Part shown: positions 5,539 through 7,983 of the stretch, piece after piece
Position numbering within the stretch: the stretch's first letter is position 1
Layout of the letters: the number at the start of each line of letters is the position of its first letter
Assembly: GCA_900767005.1 (NCBI GenBank)
Contig: CAAFXL010000038.1
Coordinates: 1 to 7,983 of the forward strand
Length of the DNA: 7,983 nt
Direction of reading: 5' to 3'
DNA from: an uncultured Ruminobacter sp.
GTDB taxonomy: Bacteria; Pseudomonadota; Gammaproteobacteria; Enterobacterales; Succinivibrionaceae
Notes under the pieces: model-generated
The model's database searches: none
What the model was told of the DNA's origin: nothing
What the model saw: only the letters and a program-made list of their open reading frames with translations
Position numbers and translations under genes: made by a program

Positions 5539-7464
5539 TTACGCAACATAAGTGCCTTGTAGGTCTCTTGCAAAAGTTCTAACTTGAGATAAATCAATGG
5601 TATCAGTAAGTTCTTGAGGTTTTGCAATAATGTAGCCTTGCATTGCATCGATATATAAGGTTTCAAGTTGCTGGCGCTGAATTGTAGTTTCAACACCTTC
5701 TGCAATCACTACGCAACCAGTACGGTGTGAAGTTTCGATAATCATGCGAATAAACTGCTGAGATGCAATATCTTTTTCAAGCTTCTGACATAGATTTGGA
5801 TCAAGCTTGATATAATCAGGTTTTAGTTCGCGGTAAATCTTAAATGATTCAATACCATTACCAAAGTGACTGATACTGGTGTGAGCATTAGCACGACGAA
5901 GAATTGAGAATAATCTTTCAGCACCGGTTGGGTTACTTTCTAGTAAGTCTTCATCAATTTCAAATACTAAGTTATCTGCAATATCAGCATTACGTACTAA
6001 GGTTCTTTCAAGCCATAATAGGAATGAAGTACTAATTAATACATTAGCAGATAAGTTAATACCAAAACGAACGGTACGATTATTAATCTTGTTATACTTT
6101 TGAATAATGTTTTCAATAATTAGCTCTTCAAGTCTAACGATTAAATCATGACGATGAGCTGCTGCTAAAACATTTTCAGTTGAAATAATTTCGCCATCCT
6201 TAGTATGGAAACGAGCTAAGATTTCAACATATGGAGTAATAGAAATATTTAAACTCTTAATTGGCTGATAGAAAAGAGTTACTGCATGACGGTTAATGAT
6301 ATCAACCACGGTTTGACGCCAGTAGATTTCACCTTGTAAGTAACCTTCAACATCAACATTTTCAATCTTATAGCCATTAGCAGCACCTGATTGAGCCTTT
6401 GCAAGAGCTAAATCAGCACGAGCCATTACATTTTCAGGAGTTTCGTTAGGCTTAAAAATGGTGTAGCCGGCGTAGCATAAAGTATTTAACTCATTAGCTT
6501 TTTGGATAATCTCAGCTTTACCCTTTAATAGAGTATGGAAAGTATCGATATCTTGTTCAGTAAAGTTTGAGAAAAGTATTGCAAAATCTGAACCATTGAT
6601 ACGATATGCTTTAGCTTCAGGAATCTTTTCAATTGATTCTTTGATGATTGATGCAACATCCATAATGTACTTATCACCAATCTGATAACCACGATCAGAA
6701 TTGATAGTAAGAATTTCAGAAGCTCTAACAAAACCTAGAGCATGAGTCTTAGTAGTAGCTAAACCTTTCTTAAAGCACTTTTCAAAAACGTTCTTAAATT
6801 CGCTACGGTTATATAAACCAGTTAATGGGTCGCGAGCATTTGAAACTTGAAGTTCTTCAATCTTCTTCTTAGCACCATTTAATTCGGTAGTGAACTTTTC
6901 TTCATTAGATGCTAGAACTTTTGAAAGGTCAGTAAATGGAATTTCATCGTAGTTCTTATTTAAGATAGCATCTTTTAGTTTTATCATTTGGCTAACTGTC
7001 TTCTTAGCACAGCTTGAAGCTGTAGTAATACTTGCTAAAAAGATTGAGAAAATTGCAACGGCGCAAAGAATTAAACTATAGAATACGTTATTAGTTAAGT
7101 TCACACTATAAGTTACGTTTTTCCCATTTACATCAATGGTATTTACGCTCTGAGGAAATACTTTTTGAAGAACTGACTGAATACCAACGCTAGAACCAAC
7201 TAGAAGAGATTCTTCTAAGATAGTGTTGTCATTTTCACTAATAGAAATACTAGCAACATTTAAGTTATTTAAAACTTCGTTTAGAGTTTCGGTATTTTGC
7301 CCATCAACTTTTGCAAAATCATAAGATGATGGCAATACACTTGAAATTGAAGCACTTGAACGATTTATATTACTTGAGAGGGTAATATAAAAGATAAAAG
7401 TGGTGATTACACTTAGAATTAAGGATATTACTATCCCGCGTGAAAAAGCTGAAAATTTTAGCAT
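5539..7464 (-). CDS. LapD-like membrane c-di-GMP receptor with inactive GGDEF and EAL domains
   Basis: The product is 641 residues from the chosen start (645 from the upstream ATG at 7476; numbering below uses 645). Its order is TM1 (about 12-33), a roughly 100-residue periplasmic domain resembling the LapD/MoxY N-terminal type, TM2 (132-152), HAMP and helix (about 155-212), GGDEF (about 215-375) and EAL (about 380-630). DPLTGLYNR (216-224) is good, but GGDEF is NGSDF (294-298), the first metal Asp is replaced by Arg251, and no RxxD inhibitory site is present. In the EAL domain ExLxR (EILAR, 418-422), Asn474, Lys557, EGVET (593-597) and Gln613 remain, while the metal-binding DDFG is SHFG (536-539). 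This predicts c-di-GMP binding without synthesis or cleavage, as in Pseudomonas LapD (648 residues), which relays cytoplasmic c-di-GMP to the periplasm. CsrD is an alternative of equal length. No LapG or LapA gene is in the window. It is first in the minus-strand series. Confidence 0.85.
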   Translation of the reverse strand: MLKFSAFSRGIVISLILSVITTFIFYITLSSNINRSSASISSVLPSSYDFAKVDGQNTETLNEVLNNLNVASISISENDNTILEESLLVGSSVGIQSVLQKVFPQSVNTIDVNGKNVTYSVNLTNNVFYSLILCAVAIFSIFLASITTASSCAKKTVSQMIKLKDAILNKNYDEIPFTDLSKVLASNEEKFTTELNGAKKKIEELQVSNARDPLTGLYNRSEFKNVFEKCFKKGLATTKTHALGFVRASEILTINSDRGYQIGDKYIMDVASIIKESIEKIPEAKAYRINGSDFAILFSNFTEQDIDTFHTLLKGKAEIIQKANELNTLCYAGYTIFKPNETPENVMARADLALAKAQSGAANGYKIENVDVEGYLQGEIYWRQTVVDIINRHAVTLFYQPIKSLNISITPYVEILARFHTKDGEIISTENVLAAAHRHDLIVRLEELIIENIIQKYNKINNRTVRFGINLSANVLISTSFLLWLERTLVRNADIADNLVFEIDEDLLESNPTGAERLFSILRRANAHTSISHFGNGIESFKIYRELKPDYIKLDPNLCQKLEKDIASQQFIRMIIETSHRTGCVVIAEGVETTIQRQQLETLYIDAMQGYIIAKPQELTDTIDLSQVRTFARDLQGTYVA

Positions 7465-7470
7465 ACGAAA

Positions 7471-7474
7471 CTCC
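7471..7474 (-). promoter_or_regulatory. Ribosome binding site choosing the internal start of the LapD-like gene
   Basis: GGAG on the minus strand lies six bases before the ATG at 7464-7462. The in-frame ATG at 7476-7474 overlaps this GGAG and has no purine-rich site of its own in the 20 bases before it (AACAGCTATGTAGCA). The protein therefore most likely begins MLKFSAFSRG. Confidence 0.7.
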
Positions 7475-7545
7475 ATTGCTACATAGCTGTTAGTTTGCTA
7501 GGCTATGACTACATACTTAAAATTAAAATATATAATCCAACTATG

Positions 7546-7575
7546 TTCTAGAATTTGCTTTAAGCAAATCCAGAA
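7546..7575. repeat. Imperfect palindrome upstream of the LapD-like gene
   Basis: The core arms ATTTGC (7553-7558) and GCAAAT (7564-7569) surround TTTAA. Outer arms TTCT (7546-7549) and AGAA (7572-7575) also pair across a mismatched step. On the plus strand it is followed by a T-run (7583-7591), yet no plus-strand gene precedes it. An operator or leader hairpin for the minus-strand gene is therefore likelier than a terminator. Confidence 0.45.
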
Positions 7576-7592
7576 TTAATCAATTTTTTTTA

Positions 7593-7621
7593 AGCGATAA
7601 ATATGAAGTTTAAATATCGCT
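7593..7621. repeat. Inverted repeat AGCGATA...TATCGCT
   Basis: Perfect 7-base arms (7593-7599 and 7615-7621) are separated by 15 bases. With a 22-base centre-to-centre spacing, about two helical turns, the arms could be half-sites for a dimeric regulator. A hairpin with a long loop is also possible. Confidence 0.4.
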
Positions 7622-7656
7622 ATCCCTTTTTGATTACAATTAACGTGTGTACCAAC

Positions 7657-7683
7657 AAAAAGTTAATAATATTTTAACTTTTT
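7657..7683. repeat. AT-only 10-bp hairpin with T-runs on both strands
   Basis: AAAAAGTTAA (7657-7666) and TTAACTTTTT (7674-7683) pair perfectly around TAATATT. Either strand ends in a run of five or more T, so it has the form of a weak two-way terminator. It could serve a minus-strand gene ending beyond the right edge, but the stem has only one G-C pair. Confidence 0.4.
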
Positions 7684-7718
7684 TGCAAAAATTTTGCAGT
7701 AATTTTTTATATGCAAAA
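7684..7718. repeat. TGCAAAA palindrome plus a third half-site
   Basis: TGCAAAAATTTTGCA (7684-7698) is a palindrome with 7-base arms around a central A. Another TGCAAAA lies at 7712-7718, 28 bases from the first. This looks like a protein-binding site, though AT-rich DNA produces such matches by chance fairly often. Confidence 0.35.
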
Positions 7719-7926
7719 TAATTTATGAAAAAAACTATCGCACATATAACAAAAATAACAAAACTTTAATTATGGTATTTGAACAATAAATTGAACCGTG
7801 CTATTAACTATTTATTCCTCTTTTTATTTGTTTTAGAATAGTAAAATTTTAAGAATATACTAATTATCGATTATTATTAAGTTTGTTGTATAACATTAAA
7901 AATAAACAAATATTTACAGTTTTTCG

Positions 7927-7944
7927 CTCTTCTTCAATGAAGAG
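7927..7944. repeat. Small hairpin CTCTTC...GAAGAG at the composition change
   Basis: Six-base arms (7927-7932 and 7939-7944) flank TTCAAT. The plus strand continues as TTTCTT, a weak T-run. It lies where GC content rises near the right edge and might be a terminator or part of a coding sequence. Confidence 0.3.
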
Positions 7945-7983
7945 TTTCTTACAGTTGATTTTGCTTTCGACCTCATGACTGAT

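Larger units (their letters stand above)
7477..7983. other. 507-base stretch without a convincing gene, rich in AT inverted repeats
   Basis: Up to about 7920 the sequence is extremely AT-rich with frequent stops in all frames, and no tRNA, rRNA or CRISPR pattern is seen. It must contain the promoter of the LapD-like gene; AT-rich minus-strand sequence around 7520-7540 offers -10-like boxes, but no convincing -35 was found. The last 60 bases are clearly more GC-rich. There, short frames are open to the window edge: a plus frame from 7906 (no good start), and minus frames ending at 7914 (22 codons) and about 7864 (39 codons). None can be called a gene from so little sequence. Confidence 0.6.

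Noticed and set aside
6525..6731. Minus-strand 68-codon frame within the LapD-like gene
   Set aside because: It is out of frame with the well-supported GGDEF domain at the same place.
7465..7476. Upstream ATG giving a 645-residue LapD-like protein
   Set aside because: It lacks a ribosome site and overlaps the GGAG that serves the next ATG, so the 641-residue form is preferred, though the longer form cannot be excluded.
7477..7920. Replication origin or CRISPR leader in the AT-rich gap
   Set aside because: No DnaA-box-like TTATCCACA series was seen and there are no regularly spaced repeats.

Overview
The window is AT-rich bacterial DNA, and its two housekeeping genes point to a gammaproteobacterium. 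The GyrA tail and SerC both read closely like the enterobacterial and Vibrio proteins, and gyrA followed by serC is a familiar gammaproteobacterial order. The low GC, the TTA/TCA/GTA-rich codon use and the absence of aroA after serC suggest a host-associated, AT-drifted lineage, for example one near Succinivibrionaceae or Pasteurellales. That placement is inference only.

Layout: 1-609 (+) is the 3' end of gyrA with a long acidic tail. A hairpin terminator follows, then serC at 670-1755 (+), which ends in a second strong hairpin terminator. From there the strand switches. Everything from 1913 to 7464 lies on the minus strand, so transcription from the right converges on serC. Read in the direction of transcription (right to left), the minus genes are a membrane-bound LapD-like GGDEF-EAL protein (7464-5539), a second and far more degenerate membrane-bound GGDEF-EAL protein (5451-3058), and a single-pass membrane protein with a NERD nuclease-related domain (2932-1913). 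Hairpins or repeats sit in both minus-strand gaps. About 500 bases at the right end (7465-7983) hold no convincing gene but carry several AT-rich inverted repeats. Composition changes near 7925, which may mark the edge of a neighbouring gene.

How the genes may work together: the LapD-like protein has lost the catalytic residues of both its cyclase and phosphodiesterase domains but keeps the ExLxR, N, K, E and Q positions that hold c-di-GMP in EAL domains. It therefore looks like an inside-out c-di-GMP receptor. Its neighbour has lost nearly every motif of both domains, yet it keeps the same N-TM / periplasmic / TM / linker / GGDEF / EAL plan and a similar start (FSR followed by a hydrophobic helix). 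A duplicated and diverged signalling pair is a reasonable reading. The NERD protein downstream faces the cytoplasm and keeps the PD-(D/E)XK-type residues. Whether it belongs to the same pathway is not shown by the sequence beyond shared strand and order.
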